Below, one piece after another: positions 8,628-18,104 of a stretch of 34,651 bases of DNA. The DNA is from CAYLKS01 sp964384205 [NCBI: uncultured bacterium] (GTDB lineage Bacteria > JAGOEH01): positions 1 to 34,651 of the forward strand of contig CAYLKS010000032.1 of NCBI GenBank assembly GCA_964384205.1, given 5' to 3'. Position 1 is the first letter of the stretch; every line of letters begins with the position of its first letter. The translations under genes were made by a program, and so were the position numbers. Under the pieces are notes generated by a model that was given only the letters and a program-made list of their open reading frames with translations, did not search any database and was not told where the DNA came from.

Positions 8628-11600
8628 AATATTTTATACTGTTTCCCAAGCATGGGAATTGAAACTTTATAGAAGAAATATCTTATCAAGAAAACAATCA
8701 TTAAATATTAAGAGTCAAAGCATACCGTTATTTGATAATCTTCCTGTTAAGGAAGATTGGGAATATATCTATAAAGTAAATGATAGCCTTGTAATTGCTG
8801 GTCCCGATGATACTTTAGCAGTATTGCCAGATTCTATTGTTGGTTTTATAGTTTATAGAGATTTTAAAGGATGGAATAAAATTTTACCTAAAGCATATAA
8901 ATGGAATGAAATGTTTTCTTCTGTACAAAAAGATGTTTCGTTCTCAATGAGAAATAAAAATAAAATATTTTTAGCAGGAGCAGGGACTCAAAGATCTATT
9001 TTTGATATAGAAATTCCGATGAAACTGCCTGCACATATTTTTGGTAGTGATAGAGTATCATTACATTTGAGTGGTAATAGGCGAATTAGTCTTGAATATA
9101 GAAATGAGACGCGAGAGGGAGTTCAGCAAAGTTTATTATTAAATAGAGATAATAATAATATTACTATGGATCAGCAGTATGATTTTTCTATTAGAGGTAA
9201 AATAGGAACCAAGATCAATATTGATATACATCAAAATTCTGAAGAGGTTTCAGAACTTAAAAATAATATAAAGATTAATTTTGTTGGGGATGATAATGAT
9301 TTGGTGCAGGCTATTGATGGTGGTAATACAAGTCTTTCATTGCCTGGTACTCAGTTTGTTGGTTTTTCTTCTGGCTCGCAAGGTCTTTTTGGTATAAAAA
9401 CTAAAATGGTTATGGGTAATCTTGAGCTTACAACAATTGCTGCTCAGGAAAAAAGTAATAACCAAAAAAAATCATTTGATGTTGGAACCGGTGAAGGAGG
9501 GAGTAAAAATCAAATTGAAATTTATGATTATGTCCAGAGGAAATTTTTCTTTTTAGATACTATATTTTTTGTGAATTATCCGGAGCCTGTAAGTGATAAT
9601 AAATATATAATTGATTTAGAAAATGTTAAGGTTTTTGTAGATAATTTGAATAATATGGATAACCTTGAATCAGCTGTCCGAGCGGTTGCATATTTTGATG
9701 TTAGAAATGGAAAGATTGATAGTAGTGAGGTTCATCATGGATGGTTTGACCCTTTAGATGAAGATGAATATGTAATTGATAATGATAATGGTATTTTAAC
9801 ATTGAAAAATAGCCTTCAATCTAATTATGTTTTAGCTGTAGCATACATGACAAAATCAGGTGATAAAATAGGTGATATAGATAAAGAATTTATTGCAGAT
9901 TCATCAGTTGAATATAAGTTAAAATTAATAGCACCTCAACAGAAAGACCTTGTATATGATTCTGTGAAATTTACAACAATGGATCTTGAACTTAAAAATG
10001 CGTATAGGATTGGCAGGGGAAAAGTAGATTATATCAGGCTTTTTGATCCTAATAAGCCACAGGGTAATGATTATGTTGATAAGCAGGGAGATGAGCCTTT
10101 TATTTATGTTTTAGGTTTAGCAAGTAGTAGTAAAGATAAAACAAAATATACAATTGATACTTATCAATGGCTGATAAATTTTGATGCTGGAATATTACGT
10201 TTCCCTGATTTGTATCCTTTTGCGCCTAAACTTAATAGAAAAGTTAGAAATCAGAGGGAACGAATTAATGCTTTTTTTAAGTTAGATAGAGGAGATTTGG
10301 AATTAGATTCATCATACCAACTGCCTGAGCTTTATACAACTTCGACTATAACACAGGACATCAGGGAAGAGGCAAAATTGAAGATAGAATATGTTGGGGC
10401 AGCAACCAGAAGTAGAACTGTTAATCTTGGTCAAACTGGTATTACTAATGTTCATGTGATGCTGGGTAATGAGGAACTGAAAGAAAATAAAGACTATATT
10501 GTTAATTCAGAACTTGGTCAGATTACATTTATTTCTGATGAGGTTATGAATAGAGCAACAGATAAATTGACTATAGATTATGAATACGAGCCACTTTTTA
10601 AGATTGAGCAGACTACATTATTAGGTACAGCCGCCACTTATAATTTTAGTGAAGATTTTAAATTGGGCGGGACTTTTTTGTATAGAAGTGAGAAAACAAT
10701 AGATAAAAAGCCTCGTTTGGGGAGCGAGCCTACAAGAAACATTGTATTTGATGTATATTTGAATTATAAGAAAGAATCGGATATTTTAACAGATATTATA
10801 AATTTTTTACCATTTTATTACTCTGAAAAGCCTTCTTCTATAATGTTCCAGGGAGAAGTTGCTGCAAGTATGCCAGATCATAATGTTAGTAAATATAAAG
10901 CCGCATATATTGATGATTTTGAGAGTGTTAGGTCTCCGGAGGATTTAGGTACTTATAAAAATAATTGGTTCAGATCTTCACCACCAGCTATGGTAAATAA
11001 ATTTGAAAGAGGAAGAATTATATGGTTTAATATAACAACACCAGTATCATATAGTTCTATCTGGCCTAATAAAGAAGTTTATAGAAATGATGATAGATTA
11101 TATCCGTTGCAATTATGGTATATACCAGATACAGGGGCTGTATTGCCAGAAGCGAGCTGGGATGGGATTATGCATCCTTTGTGGAATCCTGATCATACAA
11201 GAAGTAAATATATTGAGGTTTGGCTTAAAGGGTATGGAGTTGATCTTTATATTGATTTAGGTCAGATTAGTGAAGATGTTAATGGTGATGGTCCGCCAAT
11301 GCGTTTTGAGGATAAAGATAATAATGGAAGTCTTTCTGAAGATGAAGATGTTGGTTTATGGAGTGATCCCAGTGATCCTTTTTACGATCCTTATGATGAT
11401 TGGTCTGTATGGAAAAAGTGGATAGAAAGTCATAAGAATAATTTTTATAATATAGAGATGTTAAAATATATTAATGGAACTAAAAATAATATGAATGATC
11501 CGAGTGCTGGTTATATGCCTAATACTGAAGATTTAAATAGGAATAGTGTTCTTGATATAGAAAATAATTATTTTGAATATAGAGTTAGAATTACAAAGCC

Positions 11601-14600
11601 TGATCCTGCCAATCCTGGTTATTATGTTCCTGGTACGGAAAGTGATAAAAATAGTGATAATCCGTGGCGTTTATATAGAATTCCTTTAAATGATTATATT
11701 TTGAAAGTTGGTAATCCTTCGTTTAATAAAATTGAGAGTGTGAGATTATGGGTTACAGGGGCAGATACTGTTGTAGCATTACAAATTGCTAAAATTGAAA
11801 TTGTTGAGAACAAATGGTTGGAAAATGGTATTAAAAAAGGAAATGTGAAAATTTTACCGGATTCAAGTATTCTACCTCCAGTTGATTCAAATAAAGAATC
11901 TTATAGAATATCAGTGGTTAATGTGGAGGAGAATGCGGATTATGTACTTCCTCCTGATATAGATAGAGAAATAGACCCTGCTACTCAGGTAAAACAGAAT
12001 GAACAATCTTTATCATTAATCTATAATAATTTAGAATATGGTCATGAAATTTCTGCAAGACAGATTTTTACAAAAACTTTAGATTTTACTTTATATAATA
12101 TTTTAGAATTCTATGTTCATGGTGATAATGATTTGAGAGATTCTCTTTATTTCTTTATCAGGATTGGAACAGATGAGAATAATTTTTACCAATATAGTGA
12201 TAAATTAGAACCAGGATGGGAGAAAATCAAAATTCCGTTACAGGACTTAATGTTATTTAAAAAGGACTCATTGCTCTTTCTGGAAACTTTGCAGGAGAGA
12301 GCAAAGAATGACAGTACCTATGTTTTGTCTCCTGAAGATAGTATAAAATTTGCAAATCCAATGTTTTATTATAAAAATCTTCATATTAAAGGTAGGCCGT
12401 CATTGTCAAATATTAGAAGGATAGAACTTGGAATTGTTAATGTTAATCCGGAAAGAAATAAAGCAGCAAGTGGAACTGTTTGGTTTAATGAGTTACGTTT
12501 AATTAATCCTAACAATAAAAGAGGTTTTGGTCAGAGATTTTCTATTTCCACTAATTTAGCAGATTTAGGTTCTTTTAGTTATGATGTTAAGCAACAGGAT
12601 GCTTTTTTTCATGATTTAAGATCAAAATTTGGTAAAAATAATTTTACTTCATCTGATTTTTTTAAGGCTAAAATAGATATTGGGAAATTATTACCAGATA
12701 ATTTAGGAATTTCTATTCCTATAAATTATTCGAGCAGTTTTTCTTCTAATATTCCCCGAATGATACCGGGTTCTGATATAATTTTAGGAGATTCAAAATC
12801 AGAAGTGGAATCTATACCAGAGTTAGATTTTTATAAAGGTATTTCTAAAAGTTCAAACTTTAGTATAAGTTTTTCGAAATCACAGAATAAGAATCGTAGA
12901 TTTTCGAGATTTAGTAGTAATAGAAATAAACAACGCTCAAAACAATCTGCCTTAAATCCTCTAAGGTTTTTAAATTTTCTTTTAGAACGTTTAAAATTAA
13001 GTTATTCAAGGAAATATTCTAATAGTGAAGATTATACGAATTTATTTAATAGAAGTGTTAATGTTGTAAGTAATGCATCATTAGATTTAAGCCCTCCAAA
13101 TGTCCCTAAATTTAAAATTTTTAAATGGACAAAGCCGATTCCTATAATTAATATATTACTGGAAAAATCGGAATTTACATTTTTACCAAGTCAGTTAAGT
13201 GCTTCTGTAGCATATTCTGAGAATTATAGTAAAAGGCAAAGGCGATTTGATAAAGAACCTATTTTAAATTTAAAAAGGTATTTAGATTCAGATTTTAAAT
13301 TTGGTATAGCTATTTTTAATTCTATTCCACTTAATTATTCTTTTACTTCAAAAAGAGATTTAAAGTTTGATCCATTGACATATTATTCTTTAAATGAGGG
13401 TAATATCGGATATGAGTTAAATAGAAATCAATCAATAAATTTTAATTATCAGCCTAAAATTGTTTCATGGCTTACTCCATCTTTTAATTATACTTTTAAT
13501 TATAACCATACGCAGCCTGAAAAGAATGTGCAGGAAAATATAGGACAGCAAGTTCAGCAGAATGAATTTGAAAATAGTATAAATGTTTCTCTTACAAGAA
13601 ATACCAGATCTTCTTTATCATTTAATTTAATGAGATTTTTAGATAGTGGTTTTAAAAATATTGGTCTTGGAGATTTTATAGTCTGGAAGTTTTTGAAGAA
13701 AGCGGTTTTTCAAAGGATAGGTGCTATTAGTGTTAATTATTCTACAAATGATACATATAGTTATGGTCAATTATTTAATAAACCTGATCTGAAGTATCAA
13801 TTGGGATTAATGGGAGTTGATAGGCCGGAGCCTAAACCAGATACTGCTATTTATAAAGGTTATCAGGATAGAGATAATATTAGAAATAAAATTACTCAAG
13901 GTGTTTCCACGTCATTGAATTTTTCCTCTTTTTTGAGGGGGAATTTAGGATATTCTGAGTCTTTTTCAGAAGGTATTTCACAAGGTAAATCGCAAGGAGA
14001 GTCTAAAAATAAATCTTTTAAATGGGGATTACAAGCATCAAATTTAAATAGAATACCGTTATTAAGTAGCATCTTTTCTAATATGTCTATTAGCCATAAT
14101 GGGACATTTTCAGTTGATTCGAGCACTACAAGAAATTCTAAATCATTGAATTTTGCTCCTGTTTGTGGATTGAGTGCTACTTTAGGTAGAAAAGTGAATC
14201 TTTCTTACAATTTTAATAATTCCTATAGAGAATCTGAAGCTACTAATGGTAATATTACATATACAGTAAATAATACTCAAACTTTTAATCTTAGTTATTC
14301 TTTTACTGCAAAAAGAGGATTTAGGTTAAATTTTTTATTTTTGAAAGATAAGACTTTTAAATTACAAAATAGCATGAACTTAGATTTGCGAATTAATTAT
14401 TCACATCAAAAAACATGGACAGGAGATAGCGCACCAACTCAGGATGTTATAGATTTTTCTATAAATCCTCAGATAAGTTATAATTTTAGCAGGAATGTTA
14501 CAGGCGGTCTTACATTACAATATTCAAGAAATAAAAATAATAAAATGCATCAGACAAGAATTATTAAAGGTGTGAAATTTTTTGCAGAATTAAGATTTTA

Positions 14601-14601
14601 A
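8596..14601 (+). CDS. sprA: SprA, type IX secretion outer-membrane translocon
   Basis: A 2001-aa outer-membrane protein that forms the T9SS protein-conducting channel in the FCB group (known for Flavobacterium SprA, usually about 2400 aa, so this one is somewhat short). The signal peptide is about residues 1-18 (ends VSQA). Family-diagnostic stretches include HVMLGNEELKENKDYIV near 615, the GEVAASMPDHN block and AYIDDFESVRSPEDLG near 770. An acidic DVNGDG / DKDNNG pair at about 894-915 looks like EF-hand-type calcium loops. The last ~650 residues are alternating beta-strands rich in N/S/Y, ending in a terminal Phe (FFAELRF) as in outer-membrane barrels. The start is chosen because it begins a clean signal peptide, although it lacks a close ribosome binding site. 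It converges with the helicase gene, five bases between stops. Confidence 0.93.
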   Translation: MKVYKIIFLVAIFYTVSQAWELKLYRRNILSRKQSLNIKSQSIPLFDNLPVKEDWEYIYKVNDSLVIAGPDDTLAVLPDSIVGFIVYRDFKGWNKILPKAYKWNEMFSSVQKDVSFSMRNKNKIFLAGAGTQRSIFDIEIPMKLPAHIFGSDRVSLHLSGNRRISLEYRNETREGVQQSLLLNRDNNNITMDQQYDFSIRGKIGTKINIDIHQNSEEVSELKNNIKINFVGDDNDLVQAIDGGNTSLSLPGTQFVGFSSGSQGLFGIKTKMVMGNLELTTIAAQEKSNNQKKSFDVGTGEGGSKNQIEIYDYVQRKFFFLDTIFFVNYPEPVSDNKYIIDLENVKVFVDNLNNMDNLESAVRAVAYFDVRNGKIDSSEVHHGWFDPLDEDEYVIDNDNGILTLKNSLQSNYVLAVAYMTKSGDKIGDIDKEFIADSSVEYKLKLIAPQQKDLVYDSVKFTTMDLELKNAYRIGRGKVDYIRLFDPNKPQGNDYVDKQGDEPFIYVLGLASSSKDKTKYTIDTYQWLINFDAGILRFPDLYPFAPKLNRKVRNQRERINAFFKLDRGDLELDSSYQLPELYTTSTITQDIREEAKLKIEYVGAATRSRTVNLGQTGITNVHVMLGNEELKENKDYIVNSELGQITFISDEVMNRATDKLTIDYEYEPLFKIEQTTLLGTAATYNFSEDFKLGGTFLYRSEKTIDKKPRLGSEPTRNIVFDVYLNYKKESDILTDIINFLPFYYSEKPSSIMFQGEVAASMPDHNVSKYKAAYIDDFESVRSPEDLGTYKNNWFRSSPPAMVNKFERGRIIWFNITTPVSYSSIWPNKEVYRNDDRLYPLQLWYIPDTGAVLPEASWDGIMHPLWNPDHTRSKYIEVWLKGYGVDLYIDLGQISEDVNGDGPPMRFEDKDNNGSLSEDEDVGLWSDPSDPFYDPYDDWSVWKKWIESHKNNFYNIEMLKYINGTKNNMNDPSAGYMPNTEDLNRNSVLDIENNYFEYRVRITKPDPANPGYYVPGTESDKNSDNPWRLYRIPLNDYILKVGNPSFNKIESVRLWVTGADTVVALQIAKIEIVENKWLENGIKKGNVKILPDSSILPPVDSNKESYRISVVNVEENADYVLPPDIDREIDPATQVKQNEQSLSLIYNNLEYGHEISARQIFTKTLDFTLYNILEFYVHGDNDLRDSLYFFIRIGTDENNFYQYSDKLEPGWEKIKIPLQDLMLFKKDSLLFLETLQERAKNDSTYVLSPEDSIKFANPMFYYKNLHIKGRPSLSNIRRIELGIVNVNPERNKAASGTVWFNELRLINPNNKRGFGQRFSISTNLADLGSFSYDVKQQDAFFHDLRSKFGKNNFTSSDFFKAKIDIGKLLPDNLGISIPINYSSSFSSNIPRMIPGSDIILGDSKSEVESIPELDFYKGISKSSNFSISFSKSQNKNRRFSRFSSNRNKQRSKQSALNPLRFLNFLLERLKLSYSRKYSNSEDYTNLFNRSVNVVSNASLDLSPPNVPKFKIFKWTKPIPIINILLEKSEFTFLPSQLSASVAYSENYSKRQRRFDKEPILNLKRYLDSDFKFGIAIFNSIPLNYSFTSKRDLKFDPLTYYSLNEGNIGYELNRNQSINFNYQPKIVSWLTPSFNYTFNYNHTQPEKNVQENIGQQVQQNEFENSINVSLTRNTRSSLSFNLMRFLDSGFKNIGLGDFIVWKFLKKAVFQRIGAISVNYSTNDTYSYGQLFNKPDLKYQLGLMGVDRPEPKPDTAIYKGYQDRDNIRNKITQGVSTSLNFSSFLRGNLGYSESFSEGISQGKSQGESKNKSFKWGLQASNLNRIPLLSSIFSNMSISHNGTFSVDSSTTRNSKSLNFAPVCGLSATLGRKVNLSYNFNNSYRESEATNGNITYTVNNTQTFNLSYSFTAKRGFRLNFLFLKDKTFKLQNSMNLDLRINYSHQKTWTGDSAPTQDVIDFSINPQISYNFSRNVTGGLTLQYSRNKNNKMHQTRIIKGVKFFAELRF

Positions 14602-14606
14602 CTAAT

Positions 14607-16553
14607 TTAGTCTATAAAGGGGATCTCTTCTATTAAATCTTCTGGAATTTCATCAATGAAACGTGATTTCGTTGATGTATAATATTGATCTCTGTATCTT
14701 CTGTTTTGACTATATGATAAATATACTTTTTCTTTTGCCCTGGTTATTGCAACATAAAATAGTCTGCGTTCTTCCTCCAATGCGTCTTCATTATAAAGAT
14801 TATAATATAAAGGGAATAGCCCATCTTCTAAACCACATATAAATACCACAGGGAATTCCAATCCCTTTGAAAGATGGACAGTCATAAAATTGATTCTATC
14901 TTCGGATTCATCCATCTGGTCAACATCTGAATAAAGAGTAATCTCTCCTAAAAAATGTTCTAACTTTGCATCTGGATTTTTACTTTCATATTCATATACA
15001 AAATTATAAAATTCTTCAATATTTTCTAATCTTGATATATTTTCTATTGTTTGATTATTTTTATATTCTTCACTAATTTTAAATATTCTATCGATTTCTT
15101 CTAATAGAGTACTTATTTTTTCATTATTTCTTATATTATGGAGTTTATATATTTCTTTTGCTATGTTTTTTAGAGTTTGTTTTCTTGTTGTTGAGATTGA
15201 AAGCTTATTAAGGAAATTATCTTCATTTATCATTTTTAGGATACTGATGTTATTATTGATTGCTAAATTTGAGACTTTATCTATTGTTACCTTCCCGATA
15301 CCTCGAGATGGAGTATTTATAATTCTAAGAAAACTAATATCATCTTCTGGATTTAGCACAAGATTTAAATATGATATGATATCTTTAATTTCTTTTCTAT
15401 CATAAAATCTGAATCCTCCATAGATATTATACGGAATTGGGGTATGAAATGTTCTACAATATTGTTCCAATATTCTGGACTGTGCATTTGTTCGATAAAA
15501 TACTGCTATATCAGAAAATTTTCTATAATTGAAAGAAACTTCTTTATATATTTGGTTTACTATAAAATAAGCTTCTTCTTTTTCATCAGCAGCTGCAAAT
15601 AATGATATAGGTTCTCCCCCTTCTTTTTCAGTCCATAGAGTTTTTTTTACTCTTTTTTTATTAGAATTTACAACAGCTGTAGCAGCAGATAAAATTGTCT
15701 GGTTGGATCTGTAGTTTTGTTCTAATTTGAATATTTTTGCATCGGGAAAATCTTTTTCAAATTCCAGAATATTTTTTATATCAGCTCCTCGCCAACTGTA
15801 TATACACTGATCATCGTCACCAACAACACATATTTTTCTATTGTCTTCTGAAAGTGATTTTGCAATAAGGTATTGAGGATAGTTTGTATCTTGATATTCA
15901 TCAACTAAAATATATTTGAATTTTTTCTGGTACTTTTCTTTAATCAAAGGAAAATTTTGAAACAATAGAACAAGATTTAATAGTAGATCATCAAAATCCA
16001 TAGCATTATTTTTTTTCAATATGTTATTATATTCAGAATAGATATTTGCTATTGTGTATTTAAATTTTAAATTTTCGAAATTATCAACAAAATTTTCAGG
16101 ATTGATTAATCGTCTTTTTGCCTTGCTTATGTACTCTATTACTGTTTTCATTTGTTCTTTGTCTATTATTTCACCACTTTTTTTTATAGCTGTCATTATG
16201 GCAGATTTTCTGTCTTGCTCATCATAAATTATGAAATTATTTGTATATCCAAGATTATGAGCTTCCATACGTAAAATTTTATTTGCAAATGAATGAAATG
16301 TACTAATCCATAGATTACTATAATTACTTTTTAATAAATTATTAACTCTCTCTAACATTTCATTTGCGGCTTTATTTGTAAAAGTAAGAGCAAGTATTTG
16401 CCATGGAAGGAGATTTTCTTTTTCAATTAGATAAGCAATTTTGTAAGTTATAACTTTTGTTTTGCCAGAACCGGCACCAGCGAATATTAGCTGAGGACCA
16501 TCATTATATATTACAGCTTGATATTGTACTTCATTTAATTCATTTAAGTTCAT
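14607..16553 (-). CDS. UvrD/PcrA/Rep-type superfamily 1A DNA helicase
   Basis: A 648-aa ATP-dependent 3'-5' DNA helicase, probably acting in repair and replication restart. Motifs in order: Q motif (LNEVQYQAV, 6-14), Walker A GAGSGKT (26-32), motif Ib TFTNKAANEM, Walker B DEYQD (about 218), motif III GDDDQCIYSWRGAD (about 245), motif IV QNYRSN, motif V TVHLSKGLEFPVV (about 558) and motif VI EERRLFYVAITRAKEK. The length is close to Rep (673) and shorter than PcrA/UvrD (~720); the extreme C-terminal extension of UvrD is missing. The ATG overlaps the rseP stop (ATGA), so the helicase is translated behind an envelope protease. Which of uvrD, pcrA or rep it best represents cannot be decided by eye. 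Confidence 0.93.
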   Translation of the reverse strand: MNLNELNEVQYQAVIYNDGPQLIFAGAGSGKTKVITYKIAYLIEKENLLPWQILALTFTNKAANEMLERVNNLLKSNYSNLWISTFHSFANKILRMEAHNLGYTNNFIIYDEQDRKSAIMTAIKKSGEIIDKEQMKTVIEYISKAKRRLINPENFVDNFENLKFKYTIANIYSEYNNILKKNNAMDFDDLLLNLVLLFQNFPLIKEKYQKKFKYILVDEYQDTNYPQYLIAKSLSEDNRKICVVGDDDQCIYSWRGADIKNILEFEKDFPDAKIFKLEQNYRSNQTILSAATAVVNSNKKRVKKTLWTEKEGGEPISLFAAADEKEEAYFIVNQIYKEVSFNYRKFSDIAVFYRTNAQSRILEQYCRTFHTPIPYNIYGGFRFYDRKEIKDIISYLNLVLNPEDDISFLRIINTPSRGIGKVTIDKVSNLAINNNISILKMINEDNFLNKLSISTTRKQTLKNIAKEIYKLHNIRNNEKISTLLEEIDRIFKISEEYKNNQTIENISRLENIEEFYNFVYEYESKNPDAKLEHFLGEITLYSDVDQMDESEDRINFMTVHLSKGLEFPVVFICGLEDGLFPLYYNLYNEDALEEERRLFYVAITRAKEKVYLSYSQNRRYRDQYYTSTKSRFIDEIPEDLIEEIPFID

Positions 16554-17866
16554 TTTATAAGCCTTATTATATCGTTATACATTACAAGTACTGTAAGCAA
16601 GATGAGGAAAGCAAAACCGATATATTGAATTATACTTTGTTGTTTTAAAGATAATTTTTTTCTTGTTATCCCCTCTATTGCAAATATTAATAGGTAACCG
16701 CCGTCTAACATTGGAATTGGAAATAAATTTATAAGTCCAAGGTTTAAACTTATAAGTGCCATGAAATTGAATAGGCTTTCTAATCCTGCTTTAGCCATTT
16801 TACCTGATAATTGCACAATATAAATTGGCCCGCCCATATATTTAGTAGAAATTTTTCTTGTTATAAGTTTTTTTATAAAAGATAACATCTGATCGATTGT
16901 TTTATTTATTTGCACAAAAGATTGTTTTATAGCAGCTATTGGAGTAAGTTTAATTTTTTCAAATGGTAAATGGCCAATTATACCTAATATTCCTATTTTG
17001 ATTTTTTTACCGTATTTATCACTAACTTCCATTGCATCTGTGATAATATCTACTTCATTTATTATATTATTTCTTTTATATTTGATGTGAACTTTTTGAT
17101 TTGGTTTATGAGATATTATTTTTTTTAATTGAAAAAAGCTTTCTACAGGAGTACTATCAATTTCTACAATAATATCACCTTCTTTAAGTCCAGCTTTTGC
17201 AGCAGGTGATGATGGTTGTATCTGGTCTATTTTTGTTGACATTAAAGGATATATTCCTATGTCTCCTTTTTGTATAAGATCCGCTATTTTATTGTTATAT
17301 TTTAGATTTAAAGTATCATTTTGTCTTATAATTGTAAATGTTAAATTGTCAGTAGCATATTTGGTTAATAATTCAAGAATATCTTGCCAATTATTAACTT
17401 TGTTATTATTTATTGCTATAATAGAATCTCCAACTTCAAATGAAAGAGCTTGTGCCAGACCAGTCCGTTGTTCTGGTATATCTATTCTGGTAGTTTGTGT
17501 AACTGTTTGACCACTGAAAGTGAAAATAGCCCAATATACTATAAAAGCAAAAACAAAATTCATAAAAGGTCCAGCAAAAACAACAGCCATTTTTATTAAA
17601 GTAGGCTTAGATAAAAATTCCCATGGTTCACCTTTTATTTCATCTGAACTTGGATCATCTCCTGCCATTTTAACATATCCACCTAATGGAATCCATGAAA
17701 GACAATATTCAGTATCTCCTATTTTTTTGCTTATGGCAGTCGGCGGAAAACCTAATGAAAATTTTTCAACTTTTATTCCAGATAGCTTTGCAACTATAAA
17801 ATGTCCCAATTCATGAACAAATATTAATACTCCTAATACAAATAAAGCCGACAAAATAGTTACCAA
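16550..17866 (-). CDS. rseP: RseP-family site-2 intramembrane metalloprotease
   Basis: An inner-membrane zinc protease (M50B) that cuts membrane-anchored regulators such as anti-sigma factors after a first periplasmic cut. HELGH (18-22) is the zinc motif, followed by two PDZ domains; the second is clear (SSPAAKAGLKEGDIIVEID) and the first degenerate (FEVGDSIIAINN). NLFPIPMLDGG supplies the third ligand Asp388. A longer frame opens at 17923, but TTG at 17866-17864 is preferred for three reasons: it has AAGGAG seven bases upstream; it yields the standard RseP N-terminus (VTILSALFVLGVLIFVHELGH); and the promoter TTGACT-17-TAATAT covers 17895-17923, on top of the longer start. That gives 438 aa. 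No dxr, bamA or sigma factor is adjacent. Confidence 0.92.
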   Translation of the reverse strand: MVTILSALFVLGVLIFVHELGHFIVAKLSGIKVEKFSLGFPPTAISKKIGDTEYCLSWIPLGGYVKMAGDDPSSDEIKGEPWEFLSKPTLIKMAVVFAGPFMNFVFAFIVYWAIFTFSGQTVTQTTRIDIPEQRTGLAQALSFEVGDSIIAINNNKVNNWQDILELLTKYATDNLTFTIIRQNDTLNLKYNNKIADLIQKGDIGIYPLMSTKIDQIQPSSPAAKAGLKEGDIIVEIDSTPVESFFQLKKIISHKPNQKVHIKYKRNNIINEVDIITDAMEVSDKYGKKIKIGILGIIGHLPFEKIKLTPIAAIKQSFVQINKTIDQMLSFIKKLITRKISTKYMGGPIYIVQLSGKMAKAGLESLFNFMALISLNLGLINLFPIPMLDGGYLLIFAIEGITRKKLSLKQQSIIQYIGFAFLILLTVLVMYNDIIRLIK

Positions 17867-17894
17867 TTTTCCACTCCTTGTTTTAATTTTTTTT

Positions 17895-17923
17895 ATATTA
17901 ATAATTTTAGTGATTAAAGTCAA
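17895..17923 (-). promoter_or_regulatory. rseP-helicase promoter
   Basis: Minus-strand TTGACT (17923-17918), a 17-bp spacer and TAATAT (17900-17895). The predicted transcript start, near 17888, gives a leader of about 20 nt holding AAGGAG (17879-17874) before the TTG start. The remaining gap to 18104 shows no gene. Confidence 0.65.
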
Positions 17924-18104
17924 TATTGGTTTTATATGTGTTTAGAAGAATAGAAAATAAATTCCTTTAAAAAATATTTTATTGATATAGGTATAAGATG
18001 ATTTTATTAAAAAAATCTCTAATTTGGAGAATGGCATATTAATATATTTTTGCTATATAAACAAATGATTTTTATAATAGTGGAATAATTTTTATTTTTG
18101 GTTT

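Noticed and set aside
8465-8701. Minus-strand open frame across the sprA start
   Set aside because: Antisense to the sprA signal peptide and leader; no ribosome binding site or family resemblance.
13896-14126. Minus-strand open frame inside sprA
   Set aside because: Shadow of the sprA coding sequence; no ribosome binding site or recognisable domain.
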